Source: Priapulus caudatus
Taxonomy: Eukaryota > Priapulida > Priapulimorpha > Priapulimorphida > Priapulidae
Length of the DNA: 25,354 nucleotides
Direction of reading: 5' to 3'
Assembly (NCBI RefSeq): GCF_000485595.1
Contig: NW_014577091.1
Coordinates: 401,234-426,587, forward strand
Each line of letters starts with the position of its first letter. Position 1 is the first letter of the stretch. The notes below the pieces were generated by a model. It was given only the letters and a program-made list of their open reading frames with translations. It had not been told where the DNA came from and searched no databases. The position numbers and the translations under genes are program-made. Below are positions 1-9,012 of the stretch, in pieces.

Positions 1-30
1 TAAGGACGCAACCCCGGTGTGACGGGGGTA
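1..30 (-). mobile_element. Right terminus of a TACCCCCGTCACACCGG-type DNA transposon
   Basis: Bases 14-30 are the exact reverse complement of the 17-base terminus at 14130-14146. The element therefore enters the window from the left and ends at base 30. The next three bases are TAA, and TAA also precedes the opposite terminus at 14127-14129. This fits a TWA target duplication of the PIF/Harbinger type. The two flanks come from different copies, so the superfamily call is an inference. Confidence 0.55.
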
Positions 31-1534
31 TAAATAGCGGCGGACACATTTCACGAACGTCCGTTCGCTAAAGTCGCTCGCTATTTACCGCATTTTAGCG
101 GACAACTTTAGCGGGAGCTCGATCTGCTTTGAGCTTCGTCGATTCCCTCCCCCCACACACGCGCGTTCCCTGTCCCTGTGGTCGATTCGCAACAACTTAT
201 GGAGTCAGCTCTAGCTGCCTCTCATCGCTCAGCTCTAGTTTTGATGCTTATTACTGCTGGGAGGCGAGGTCAAGCTCTGAGCACTTCTCGTGGGGGAATA
301 ATATGAGATTAACCCATTTCCGGCGCTTGCCGCGGTTTGCGTTGATAGTAAATTTAGTCAATGCCAAATTCGTCATACAGGCTAGTCTAATAAATAAATG
401 TGTAAGTAGAGTCTTTGTCACAATAGTTACATAGCTAGGAAAAGTGTTGGTACTAATACTAAGCACTACAAAAGGAAATAATTATGGTGTTAACGGCGAG
501 TTTCTACTTTTAATCTTTAGAACAATTAAAACAAAATTCGTAGAAATTAGTAAAAATTTGGTAGAAAGTAAAAGAATATGTTATTATCTGATCGCATAAC
601 TCAGTAAGATGTCATTTATGTGAGCGAATAGACCATAGCAGCTTCATGATCGGCTGAAATATTTATCCATTTAACACCAGAAGTGACCTACAGCTAGTAG
701 CGTCCCTATTACTTCTAGAAATTTTACTAAAACTACGACTAAAATTTGTAAACGAGCAACACCAACTTGCTCCATATATCTTGGTGCACACTCTTCACAG
801 GTTGTCAGTAAACTAGTAATCTCTGTACTTGCCTGGAAAGCAATACTATTATCACATTGCCAGGATAGCTATCAAGAGTCCATAATAGACTTTTTTTTAT
901 AGATGCGACATAACGTGTCTGAGTCGGGTGGGACTTTATAAAGCAACTAAAACAGCAACAACAGATAACATCATAGCCTATGGTAAATTGATCTTTTTAT
1001 CATGTTAATTGCTTTCTGAAAACAAACATTCTTGGTGACGGGTCTCCGTCACCGTCCGTACCTGCACATTATCTGCCGCGACTGTAAGTCTCTTTTTAAA
1101 TAGTCATGTGAGGATCCATAGTCCAAAGTAACAAACTAAGATGCTAATCTTAGTTTGTTACTTTGGACTATGGATCCTCTAATGACTATTTAAAAAGAGA
1201 CTCTGTACATAAATAAGGCAACGTTTGAGCAAACATCAATCAGCATAAAAATTCATGTTAACTAATATAAAATGACACGTCATTCCCGAATCTCATTCTA
1301 TCGAACTTTGCCTTAGTAATAATCGCAATATCAAGGGTTCAAATTTTATTACGGCACCGACGGCAGGTGTTATTATGGTCGGCATTTACTTATTATACGT
1401 GATGCCTCGAAAATTGGCTTATATCCAAGGTAATAAAACGCCATGGCTGCGGCTATACGTGGCTTGCTTCCGTGCCCTTCCCATAAATTCCATGTTGTAT
1501 CACCCTCCTCTAAATTCGACCCAGACTCTTTGCA
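31..1534 (+). repeat. 1.5 kb dispersed repeat, copy 1 (uninterrupted)
   Basis: This stretch is homologous in the same order to 14765-16263 plus 18769-18868. Recognisable anchors are the GCGGCGGACA module at the start, the GAGCAACACCAACTTGCTCC segment near 752, the hairpin at 1087-1202, the GGCACCGACGGCAGGTGTTA segment, and the last 94 bases (1441-1534). Those 94 bases are identical to 18775-18868. Homology stops at TCTTTGCA, after which the two loci differ. Copy 1 is continuous across AATAAAACGCCATGG, where copy 2 carries a 2.5 kb insertion. No conserved open frame is visible. It could be a non-autonomous transposon or a segmental duplication; no target duplication was found. Confidence 0.85.
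1087..1202. mobile_element. 116 bp near-perfect hairpin (MITE-like)
   Basis: Arms 1087-1142 and 1147-1202 are 56 bases each and pair at 54 of 56 positions around a 4-base loop (GCTA). The termini are AGTCTC and GAGACT. The element is flanked by CTGTA on both sides (1082-1086 and 1203-1207), a possible 5-base target duplication. A degraded counterpart lies at 15931-16037 in the second copy of the enclosing repeat. The near-perfect arm match suggests recent origin or maintenance by arm-to-arm conversion. Confidence 0.8.
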
Positions 1535-1543
1535 AAGTTACAC

Positions 1544-1568
1544 TATATATATATATATATATATATAT
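1544..1568. repeat. (TA)n microsatellite
   Basis: A 25-base uninterrupted alternating TA tract lies just beyond the end of the 1.5 kb repeat. Confidence 0.95.
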
Positions 1569-1670
1569 GCCACTGCAAGAGTCAAGTCAGTTTACTTATG
1601 TAGTGTCCAAGACAGTTCTTTATCACACAGTCCAATTACCAGTTTGTCCCGAGTAATGCTTTCTTTGCAG

Positions 1671-1950
1671 TGGCGTAGCCAGGATTTTTTAACAGGGGAG
1701 GGGGGCCAAAAACAGCGAACTGCGCAAAATAGTAGATATACTTAATATTTTAATGGTTCCTCCGCCTCCCTCTCCACACACTACGCTCCCCACCTCTCAG
1801 CTCTGCAATCTTTGACAGCCTTCATTCTGACTACGAAAATTATCTTTTTAGTAGAACATTTTTTTTTTTTCTTTTTTTTTTTTAACTTTCGGATCAACAG
1901 GGGTGGCCATGGCCCCCTTTGCCCCCCCCTAACTACTTTACTGTTTCTTT
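1671..1950. mobile_element. Probable hAT-like transposon remnant
   Basis: The left edge reads CAGTGGCGTAGCCAGGATTT followed by a G-run, a terminus type common on hAT-like and other short-TIR elements in animal genomes. The right part (about 1900-1935) is C-rich, with GGCCATGGCCCC and a CCCCCCC run, as expected from a decayed opposite end. No clean terminal match or target duplication is visible. A T-rich tract at 1859-1883 lies inside. The right boundary is a guess. Confidence 0.4.
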
Positions 1951-1955
1951 GTAAG

Positions 1956-2520
1956 CTACGAACTCACGGACCGTTCTTCAATGTTCTCCCCTGACTATTG
2001 GTAGCGCTGCTGCAACTTGAACTGTGTACGTTCAAGGTATTTTAGTACGTTTCGTTTAAACGTGATATAGGGTTCTAATTCAGTCGAAACTGCATCACAA
2101 GGCCAGGGTTTGTCTTTATCCTCCACGAAAAAAACACGAATGCATCGTATATGTGTTCAGCTGTTGGGTCCATTGCATGTATTAGCATACTCACTTGTAT
2201 ACATCGCCTCCCTCCTTCTTTAGTTTTGTCAACAATCTGTATATTTCAAATTTCATTTTCCATTCCAGCCATCTAGTAGGCTTATCAAATTGGAATGGCG
2301 ATGGAGGATTGAATGTTTGCTATCAGTTATTTATCTTTACCTCTGCCACCATGTAAGGAAATAAAGTCCCATTTATTGAGAAGCCTGATTGCCAACCGTG
2401 CTATTATGCTAACTCATTGTTTAGTCTGCACAGCCATCTGCATGGTCAATCTCGTCTCCTCTATTCTCGCGGTATCTCACGTGATATGGCAATGTCATTA
2501 CAATGGGTAATTTATTAAGA
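1956..2520. other. Unassigned sequence
   Basis: I see no repeat unit, terminal repeat or plausible coding frame here. A 65-codon open frame at 2313-2510 has no recognisable motif and no supporting splice or codon signal. Confidence 0.5.
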
Positions 2521-2521
2521 T

Positions 2522-2557
2522 GATAACTAGCTTCTACTAGCTATAGTTATCACTCCG
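2522..2557. repeat. Small hairpin related to the AGGAGTGA MITE family
   Basis: Arms GATAACTAGCT (2522-2532) and AGCTATAGTTATC (2539-2551) pair with a small bulge. The right edge, AGTTATCACTCCG, is the reverse complement of the left terminus of the element at 18711. The left terminus lacks the matching CGGAGTG, so this is likely a truncated copy. Confidence 0.45.
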
Positions 2558-3420
2558 TGGCCACGCAGAACAGATGAACGACGCTACCAGTCTAACATCG
2601 CTACAGCTGCCAAGAGTCTTAGAGTGAAGTTAATGCCAAGCTGACATACCTTCCTTCTCTTGATAAAGAATGCAATCTGGATTCTAGACAGTCTGCAGCG
2701 GATATACGCGCGAAGCGCGGTCGCGCCACCTGTTGGCGCCATTTCAGATAACTCGCTGTCTACATTAAGAACCATTTCAATGGTTATGTCAAATGGGGCT
2801 GTAATCGGGCAATTCAGGAGTTGTGGCGCTTGCACAAACTTTTGGATTATGGACGTAGGGCGAGAATAACTCCAATGGTCGTAATTGGAACTTTTTTTGG
2901 TTGGCGCGTTCGTTTTTTTGGTATAAAAAGGGATTTCGAAATGTCTTTAATTACACGCCGTGAATTTATTCTGGTACTATCGCTACCCGTAGATGGCGCG
3001 ACGAGTCTCTCTTCGAGGGATGTTGGAGAGAATTTGCCACAGAAAGAACGGCAATTAGGCTTAGACTGCCGCCGTGGAGAGTTTGTAACGCTCGAGTTAC
3101 TATAACTTTAGTGTAGCGAGAGATACTTGGCGTAATGAACGTCCGTACCAGTCAATTGGACACGGCAGGCTGAATCGTGACGTCGCGTTTTTATTATCGT
3201 AGCCATCTTCCTTCTCCTTATGAACCTGTTGACCCGCGCTCGCAATCTCCTCTCAGACTCTAGCCCGTTTTGCCGTTTTTGCATATTACCAGCCACTGCA
3301 GGAAGATCTAGCCGCACGTACAGCACACACTGATCATCAGTTCGTTTAGACTGAGGGACTAGCGGCACTAGAGACCGTGTACAAGATGGCGTTGCGCAAA
3401 AGATGCGTTGTTACCCGACC
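2558..3420. other. Unassigned sequence with a possible TATA-like motif
   Basis: Open frames of 60-95 codons occur on both strands but none shows a recognisable domain. The motif CGCGAAGCGCG with GGATAT beside it (near 2700-2720) also occurs in inverted form near 9565-9585, so part of this stretch is probably an old repeat. TATAAAAAG at 2921-2929 resembles a TATA box, but nothing downstream looks like a gene. No further structure was found. Confidence 0.4.
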
Positions 3421-3423
3421 GCA

Positions 3424-3576
3424 CTACTACTACTACTACTAGTACTAGTAGTAGTAGTACTACTAAGTTACCAGCACTACTCAGTACTAGTACTAGTAAC
3501 TACCAGGACCGCAGGAGCTAATAGTAATAGTAATAATGACTAACTCTGTTACTATTATTAACTAACTTAACAAATA
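3424..3576. repeat. CTA/TAG trinucleotide array with self-complementary blocks
   Basis: Runs of CTA switch into runs of TAG through CTAGTACTAG junctions, so parts of the array can pair with themselves. Later units degrade to TAATAG. A similar array lies at 8829-9010. Confidence 0.85.
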
Positions 3577-3587
3577 ATGACGAACCT

Positions 3588-3695
3588 AGCTCTAGTACTA
3601 TAGCCGCTTACATTAACTGCCGCTGGCGGTTATCTGGCGGTCGAAGCGGTCGTCTGCCAGCGGCAGTTAATGTAAGCGGCTATAGTACTAGAGCT
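3588..3695. mobile_element. 108 bp perfect hairpin element with 10-base flanking direct repeats
   Basis: Arms 3588-3627 and 3656-3695 are perfect 40-base reverse complements, starting AGCTCTAGTA. The 28-base loop is GC-rich (GGCGGT and GCGGTCG motifs). ATGACGAACC flanks both sides (3577-3586 and 3696-3705), consistent with a 9-10 base target duplication of the Mutator type. The perfect arms indicate youth or gene conversion. The superfamily assignment rests only on duplication length. Confidence 0.75.
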
Positions 3696-3702
3696 ATGAC
3701 GA

Positions 3703-3724
3703 ACCCTAACCATAACCCTAACCT
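3703..3724. repeat. Short interstitial telomere-like tract
   Basis: Three CCCTAA-type units with one CATAAC interruption directly follow the right flanking repeat of the hairpin. The tract is too short to indicate a telomere. Confidence 0.6.
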
Positions 3725-3875
3725 ATTATATTGATATAATATTATATTTAGATTGATGTAAATGACATTGGTTTTATTGGCCATGCATACATTGGGGCCC
3801 ATATAATTATTGGAGCCATGTTCTCTATCTTGAACCACTAGTACTACTAGACTACTATACGACTAGCAAGAAACG

Positions 3876-3915
3876 CTCTTTGCTAGGGTTAGAATACCCC
3901 TAGGCTATACTAGAC
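3876..3915. repeat. Outer inverted repeat, left arm
   Basis: This 40-base segment, containing CTAGGGTTAGAATACCCC, is the inverse of 8776-8815 with a few differences. Both arms border TAG-rich sequence, and the pair brackets the inner inverted pair at 4393 and 7838. Confidence 0.75.
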
Positions 3916-4000
3916 ACAGGCACTTGAAGCGTTCAATAAAATATAATGCTAACTAAATACGAAATCTATTTACTACGAAATTGTTCATGTTTCTAGTATA
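3915..4000 (+). mobile_element. Left terminus of the CACAGGCACTTG hAT-like family
   Basis: The sequence begins CACAGGCACTTGAAGC and continues with TTCAATAAAATATAATGCTAA. The same terminal and subterminal order occurs at 20393, 22103, 23379 and 24366 and, inverted, at 21763 and 22388. No matching right end was found nearby. Confidence 0.6.
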
Positions 4001-4109
4001 GGCCTACTCTCTTTCAAGAAGGTTGCGAGAGTGCAAAGGCTATATATAGACTAGGACTCGCTCCACCTCGATTAGCATTGAGTGAACTAAGCTAAAGCGA
4101 GAGGTCTGC

Positions 4110-4345
4110 GAGAGAGTGCCAAGTCTATGGGCTATAGGCGGCGGGCAGGCGGCGCACTGCTTTCCAACTCCCGTACGAGCCTCGCCATTGGAACGTTGCA
4201 AAAACGTTGCAGCGGTTGGGTGCGCGAAGAGCGCGGTAGGTGTTTCTGTGATTGTGACAGCCGTTTGCATTACTGGGCAAGAGTTCGCGAATGTCAGAAT
4301 TTCGACAGTCTTTCTCTGATTTCGCGTCACACAGCTCGTGTTACG
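4110..4345 (+). repeat. Core repeat R, copy 1
   Basis: Landmarks in order are GGCTATAGGCGGCG, GAGCCTCGCCATTGGAA, AGGTGTTTCTG, AATTTCG and GTTACGAACAG. The same order occurs at 23905-24200 and, inverted, at 24740-25020. A 208-codon open frame (4127-4753) runs through it and on into an unrelated inverted repeat, so I do not treat that frame as a gene. Confidence 0.75.
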
Positions 4346-4392
4346 AACAGATTACTCGGTTACAGTTTTTATAGCAAGTCAACACTGTTGAC

Positions 4393-4643
4393 GTTCCCAA
4401 ATGTCTACCCTCTGTGTCCCCCACTAAAATTGCGGACTGTTCGCTGGCAGCTATGGTCCGTGCGCCCGCCAATTCATTTTGGCGCACGGATCCATAGCTG
4501 CAGCGCTGCATACTGTCGTAGGACGTTCCCGCGGTCGCGTGCGCCTTGCGCGCGGACTGCGCGAAAGATCTGCGCTTCAGCGCAATTGGGATCAACATCT
4601 CCTGTTCGGCAACGCTTCTCTAGTATCCCGTCTCATCTGGATG
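4393..4643 (+). repeat. Inner inverted repeat, left arm, with internal hairpin
   Basis: This segment is the inverse of 7838-8096. Shared landmarks include CCCAAATG, CTCTGTGTCC, GCGGACTGTT, GACGTTCCCGCG and CGTCTCATCTGGAT. A hairpin at 4443-4504 pairs GCTGGCAGCTATGG with its complement. The arms diverge by many small changes, so the duplication is old. It may be the terminal inverted repeats of a 3.7 kb element or two head-to-head copies of a smaller one. Confidence 0.8.
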
Positions 4644-5450
4644 CCGCAGGAAAAGGTTCTTCACTATATGACCTTTACTGCTGTTCCAAACGATTATACT
4701 CTCTCTACAATCGCGTGCCTATAGATTATATTCTTCTTATTTATACAAGATGATTTGTGGATTACGTATCCGGGGGTCCTTTCTTCTCTGACGGTTTTTC
4801 CCAGTTGGATTCAACAACTGTTCAGGCGTGCTCAATATATCCAGGGAACCACATATGCCTGCCTCTCCAAAGATTTGCACGTGCGGTTCTGCCAGCAGCA
4901 CCGCAGTTTATTGTATTGGCACTGTACTCATATTATTTTTTATACTGTTGTTTGCGCCTTGGGTTTCACGCGCCCTGCACGCGCGCGCGTGCACACACAG
5001 CCACACAGCAGCGGAAAAAATTTTTTTTTTCGGGGGGCTTACTTTTCAAGCTCAGCGTGCATGAAAATAGCACTCTAAAAATTGGTTTGCATACGAACTC
5101 TATACAAATTTACGGGGCTCTTTTTGGCATTTCGGGGGCTAAATCGCCCTGAGCCCCCGTGTATTTTTTTCACTGGCCACACAGACGGACATACACACAC
5201 AAACACACAACACACACGTCTGATGGAGGTTTGCCGGGCCACAGCACGCACATTCGTTTTTTATCTGGGCAGGCGTTTCGTAACGGCAAAAGGTCCTGCG
5301 ACTAAAAAGAGTGCTGCTGCTCAACTCTTGCCAAGAGAAAATATACAGCCAGAAAACGTGTTTGCATGACGTAATACGTGGCAATTATTGATTCCTTTAT
5401 TAATTAACATACCGTTAGTTTAATTTCTTCACACGGATCGATGTTTTTCG
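4644..5450. other. Unassigned sequence with short low-complexity tracts
   Basis: It contains a (GC)n palindrome near 4978-4994 that could favour Z-DNA, a T-run at 5018-5029, a CA-rich tract near 5180-5216, and an imperfect hairpin around 5115-5160 built from CGGGGGCT and AGCCCCCG. The overlapping open frames here have no recognisable domain. The GAGCCCCC motifs resemble fragments of C-run-ended MITEs but cannot be assigned. Confidence 0.4.
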
Positions 5451-5865
5451 CATGAGCTCAGACTTGTAATGGAAGTGTCAATGACACTATAGCTCACATT
5501 GGGTGTGATAGAAGAGGGAGATGATATTTAAAATTTGTAAGCGATTCATTTATGATGGACCAAAATGTGATCAAATGTCCCTTAATTCCCGTTTATACTA
5601 ATAGAAATTTCACTGTTTTGTTTCAAGGTTAGTTTTGATGCGAAAATAAATGTTTTAGATTAGATCTGAAAGTCTGAAATCTGGGCGAGAGATGGTTTTG
5701 GATTATCGCGCAAATAAAAGCAATAAACTATTCCAGTCAAATTACTGTAACGAAGAATATTTACTGTAAAACACAATATTACACGTAGGTATGATTAGGT
5801 AGGTAAATAGGTAGGTAGTAGGTACGTAAATTTAACAAAATCGAATGAATCTAGATGGCCATTTT

Positions 5866-6245
5866 CATTTTTGCCAAAAAGTGAGCGTGGCTCGAAGTAG
5901 GTCGACTGGCATGCTCCAAAATAGACGTTCAAATCCTCCCATAGGAGTAACAACTGTATGCAAATTGGAAACATGTGGTAAACGGTTCTCACGTTATCGT
6001 TGACCGTAGCCAAATGTTGACGGACAGACAGACAGACGGACGGACGGACGGACGGACGACACCCCATGGCAATAGCTCATCAAGGCCGTAGCTACCATTA
6101 GGCAATAGAAGGCAAATGCCTCTACAAAATTTCTCCAAAAAATTAAGCGGGCCCCATACCCCACGCCCTATTGTCTCGCTTCGCTCCTTGCCTCCTACAA
6201 AATTTACCTCGGCTACTGCCCTGTGTCAAGGTGAGCTAAAAATGA
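5866..6245 (+). repeat. (GACG)n-tailed dispersed repeat, copy A, with nested insertion
   Basis: Landmarks are TTTTTGCCAAAAA, GTGGCTCGAA, GTCGACTGGC, CCAAAATAG, AAACGGTT, TATCGTTGACCG, then a GACA/GACG tract at 6019-6060, then CCATGGCAATAGCTCA. The tail GTCAAGGTGAGCTAAAAATG resumes at 6225 after a nested element at about 6081-6223. The architecture recalls SINE-like or non-autonomous repeats, but I see no A/B boxes. Upstream, 5470-5495 shares the phrase AAGTGTCAATGACAC with 6535, so the full unit may begin earlier. Confidence 0.7.
6081..6223. mobile_element. 143 bp hAT-like MITE nested in copy A
   Basis: The left end CAAGGCCGTAGC and the inverse of the right end, CAGGGCAGTAGC, agree at 10 of 12 positions. 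The insertion splits AGCTCA from the GTCAAGG-GAGCTA hairpin, which is contiguous in copy B (7239-7269). The left part shares GCTACCATTAGGC with the element at 12081. I see no convincing target duplication. Confidence 0.5.
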
Positions 6246-6475
6246 ACGTTTCTTGCTGGCAAGAGTTTACCACGTACATGCACGTGTTCCACAGACTCGT
6301 ACGAGAGGCCCTCCTCACACGGGGAGGTAAATAAATATCAGGAGAATATCCACCTCTGGACACGCACAGCCTGGCATCGACATTCCCATACCAGGGCCGT
6401 AGTGCCGCTGGCACTGTTTTGACAAAAAAAATTGCTGCAGGAACCAAGGGAGCAACATATACCAAGGAAATGAAA

Positions 6476-6530
6476 CCGGGGGGGGGGGGCACTCACCACA
6501 CATTATGGTAGGTATGTGCCACTGCAAAGT
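6476..6530 (+). mobile_element. Solo end of the GGGGGGGCACTC MITE
   Basis: A 12-base G-run followed by CACTCAC, ACATTATGGTAGGTATGTGCC and ACTGC matches the left end of the complete element at 21041-21370. No right end follows, so this is a truncated copy. Confidence 0.65.
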
Positions 6531-7036
6531 CAATGAAAGTGTCAACGACACTGTAGCTCACCACAAAAAAGGACACAATGAGTGAGTAAGAAGAAGTCAG
6601 TTTTAATTGAGCAACCATCGACGTACATTATTAGAAACGATTGCCATTGTATATCGCAATAATAATTCTATAAACCAAAATGAATCCCAATTTGTGACCG
6701 TAGATGGCCGCTATACCCGCTTTGTAGCGATGGCGTTTGAAATAAATAGGTTATGCTGCGCTTCCGACATGTTTTTGTAAAACTTTACTCTAATATAGAC
6801 GTTTTATCGCAGGGTGGAGAGGAAATACCAATATTGCATTAAAGTATTGTTCAATGTTGTAAAACGAACAGACGAGTGTGACACCACAGACTGTTTGTGT
6901 CTATATAATATGCTATATAATTACCAAACCCTACCTAATTTGCATAATTTTTTTTAATACAAAACCGCTAGGCCTTATTCATTCACATACAAAAATGGGA
7001 GCAAAATCCGTTGAACATGAACTGACTAATAGCAAT

Positions 7037-7277
7037 TCCCATTTTTGCCAAAAAATTTGCCGTGGCTCGAAAGTACGTCGAACTGGCGTGCCCCTCCAAA
7101 ATAGGACGTTCAATATGGAGCATTAGCATAAAACTATACCCAATTTCAAACATGTGGGTCAAACGGTTCCTGAGTTATCGTTGACCGTTAGCAAATGTTG
7201 AACGGACGGACGTACGACGGACGACGACCCATGGCAATAGCTCAGCTTGACGATGTCAAGGGGAGCTAAAAATGAGT
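7037..7277 (+). repeat. (GACG)n-tailed dispersed repeat, copy B
   Basis: This copy lies in the same orientation as copy A and shares its landmarks from CCCATTTTTGCCAAAAA to CCATGGCAATAGCTCA. It ends in an intact hairpin at 7239-7269 (TAGCTC..CTTGAC, loop GAT, GTCAAG..GAGCTA), followed by AAAA. The hairpin then CTAA is reminiscent of Helitron 3' ends, but the expected T after the insertion point is absent, so no class is assigned. Confidence 0.7.
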
Positions 7278-7717
7278 ACTTTTTTCAGGTTAACCTTCGA
7301 TGTCACTTTTTCGCCCAGTTTTTGTCATTCGATTTGCCTTTTTTCATTCCCTCATTTACATTCTCGAAGGTACGCCCGGTTTTCTTTGTCTTTAACGTCA
7401 GACTCTGATGGGCGGTAAAGTCAAGTATGCGCAGTATACGTGGCTTTTCACTATGATTGAACTATGCACCAGACAGGAGTTGAAGAGGAGGAAGAAAATA
7501 ATTCTTAAGCCTATTTCAGTGTCATTCACCCTCGAGACCTTATCACAAAATTCATTCACCCACGGAAAAAATTTCCTTATGTTTTGGTCTAGTTTCATTT
7601 GCCTAAAAATGAATTTCATTCACCCTTGGGTGAACCATACACTAGTTTAAGAGTACTGTGGTACACTACCAACGCAGTCGCTGCTGTGTAAATACACTGT
7701 GTATATTTTTGACCAGT
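7278..7717. other. Unassigned sequence
   Basis: I see no repeats other than a short CATTCACCC motif recurring near 7524, 7551 and 7616. Open frames on both strands (7398-7650) are mutual shadows and have no recognisable domain. Confidence 0.4.
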
Positions 7718-7789
7718 ACCAACGACCCGTAGGACCAGCGACCCGTAGGACCAACGACCAACGACCCGTCAGGACCAATGACCGTAGCG
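7718..7789. repeat. 16-bp minisatellite
   Basis: Degenerate units of ACCAACGACCCGTAGG occur about four and a half times, ending just before the inner inverted repeat. Confidence 0.8.
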
Positions 7790-7837
7790 ACTAAAGAACT
7801 GTAAATGTAATCCGCCTGCTAGACACTCCAGATTAAT

Positions 7838-8096
7838 ATCCAGATGAGACGGCGATTACCAGAGAAGTGTTGCCGAAAGGAAGTGGTTGATCCTAACCGC
7901 TGAGCGCCCACATGTTGCGCGCAGTTCCGCGGGTAAGGCGCACGCGACCGCGCGGGAACGTCCTATGGAAGTATACAGCACTGGCAGCTATGGATCCGTG
8001 CACCGAATGCATAGGCCGGCGAACGGGATCCATAGCTGCCAGCAAAACAGTCCGCAATTTTAGCAGGGGACACAGAGGGCAACATTTGGGACGTGC
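7838..8096 (-). repeat. Inner inverted repeat, right arm
   Basis: This is the inverse counterpart of 4393-4643. Its internal hairpin (7980-8042) pairs CTGGCAGCTATGGATCC with GGATCCATAGCTGCCAG and is better preserved than in the left arm. Confidence 0.8.
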
Positions 8097-8775
8097 GGAG
8101 GAACTCGCGACTTACATGGGGGGTCGTACAGATGGGGAGGGTGAGAGCGAAGCGTTTGATTTCGCCGTGGTTCCATTTCCGTGTGGTCTTAGGCGTTTTC
8201 ACTATAAGTTCCAAACATAAGAAAAATCGCGAACCATTATTTAATGGAAAATTTTTTAAAATAGTGATACGAAATTGTGCGCCACGTTACCTCTTTCAAA
8301 TCATTGCGCTGTTTAAGAATCGCCATTCGCTGCATTTCCCGGAGCTCCGCCCTTTTTAAATAGTGCTAGCATTTGTGGCAGTGGTATCCTGAGTGTACGA
8401 ACGAGTTAGTATTTTGATTTTCGATTTTTCGATGACAGCAGACAAACGTGCAGCATTTGAATACAGGCTACTTCATTAGCATTATATATAGTATCTAAAT
8501 GATTTCCTGACAGCTTCTTTTTCTATATATAAACAATTAATATATTATCTGGCATCGTTATAATCTATGTGACCTTGCCTTATATCATATGCACCCCTAG
8601 TCCGCCAAATGCCCAGACGTTATAACTCCGCTTTGCTAATCTGAGGGTGCGGGTTTATCATCACCCCCATTACTGGGGTCTGCGTCGGCTCAGACTAATG
8701 CCCCACTGCCATTGTCATTGTCAGTATGAGGAACTAGCTAGAGTAAATAATTTGCTTGCTATATAAGCAGGGGTT
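8097..8775. other. Unassigned sequence
   Basis: I see no repeat structure or coding signal. Open frames near 7912-8360 overlap the inverted repeat and have no recognisable motif. Confidence 0.4.
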
Positions 8776-8815
8776 GTCTAGTAATAGTATAGGGGTATTC
8801 TAACCCTAGCAAAGA
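8776..8815. repeat. Outer inverted repeat, right arm
   Basis: Contains GGGGTATTCTAACCCTAGC and is the inverse of 3876-3915, with TAG-rich sequence on its outer side as in the left arm. Confidence 0.75.
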
Positions 8816-8828
8816 CCGTTGGTTGGAG

Positions 8829-9012
8829 CTAGTAATAGTACTAGCTCTAGTACTATACTATATAGTATTAGTACTAGTAATAGTAGTCTAGTAGTACTAG
8901 TACTAGTAGTAGTAACTAGTACTAGTAACTAGTACTAGTAGTAGTAGTAGTACTGGAGGGGGGGTAGTAGGTAAGTATAGGTACTAGTAGTAGGTACTAG
9001 GTATAGTAAGTA
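8829..9012. repeat. TAG/CTA trinucleotide array
   Basis: Blocks of TAG, TAA-TAG and CTAGTAC alternate, with a G-run (GGAGGGGGGG) at 8955-8964 and TAGG variants after it. Many CTAGTACTAG palindromes make the strand highly self-complementary. It mirrors 3424-3576. Confidence 0.85.

Noticed and set aside
2921-2929. TATA box (TATAAAAAG)
   Set aside because: No downstream gene or other promoter element is visible, and such motifs are frequent by chance in AT-rich DNA.
3703-3724. Possible telomere or chromosome end
   Set aside because: Only about three imperfect CCCTAA units, with complex sequence on both sides.
4127-4753. A 208-codon plus-strand open frame
   Set aside because: It runs across a dispersed repeat and then an unrelated inverted repeat arm, and no domain is recognisable. 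The matching repeat at 23905 does not keep the frame.
7239-7277. Helitron 3' end (hairpin followed by CTAA)
   Set aside because: The expected T after the terminus is missing, no TC 5' end was found, and the hairpin lies at the end of a GACG-tailed repeat that is better described on its own.
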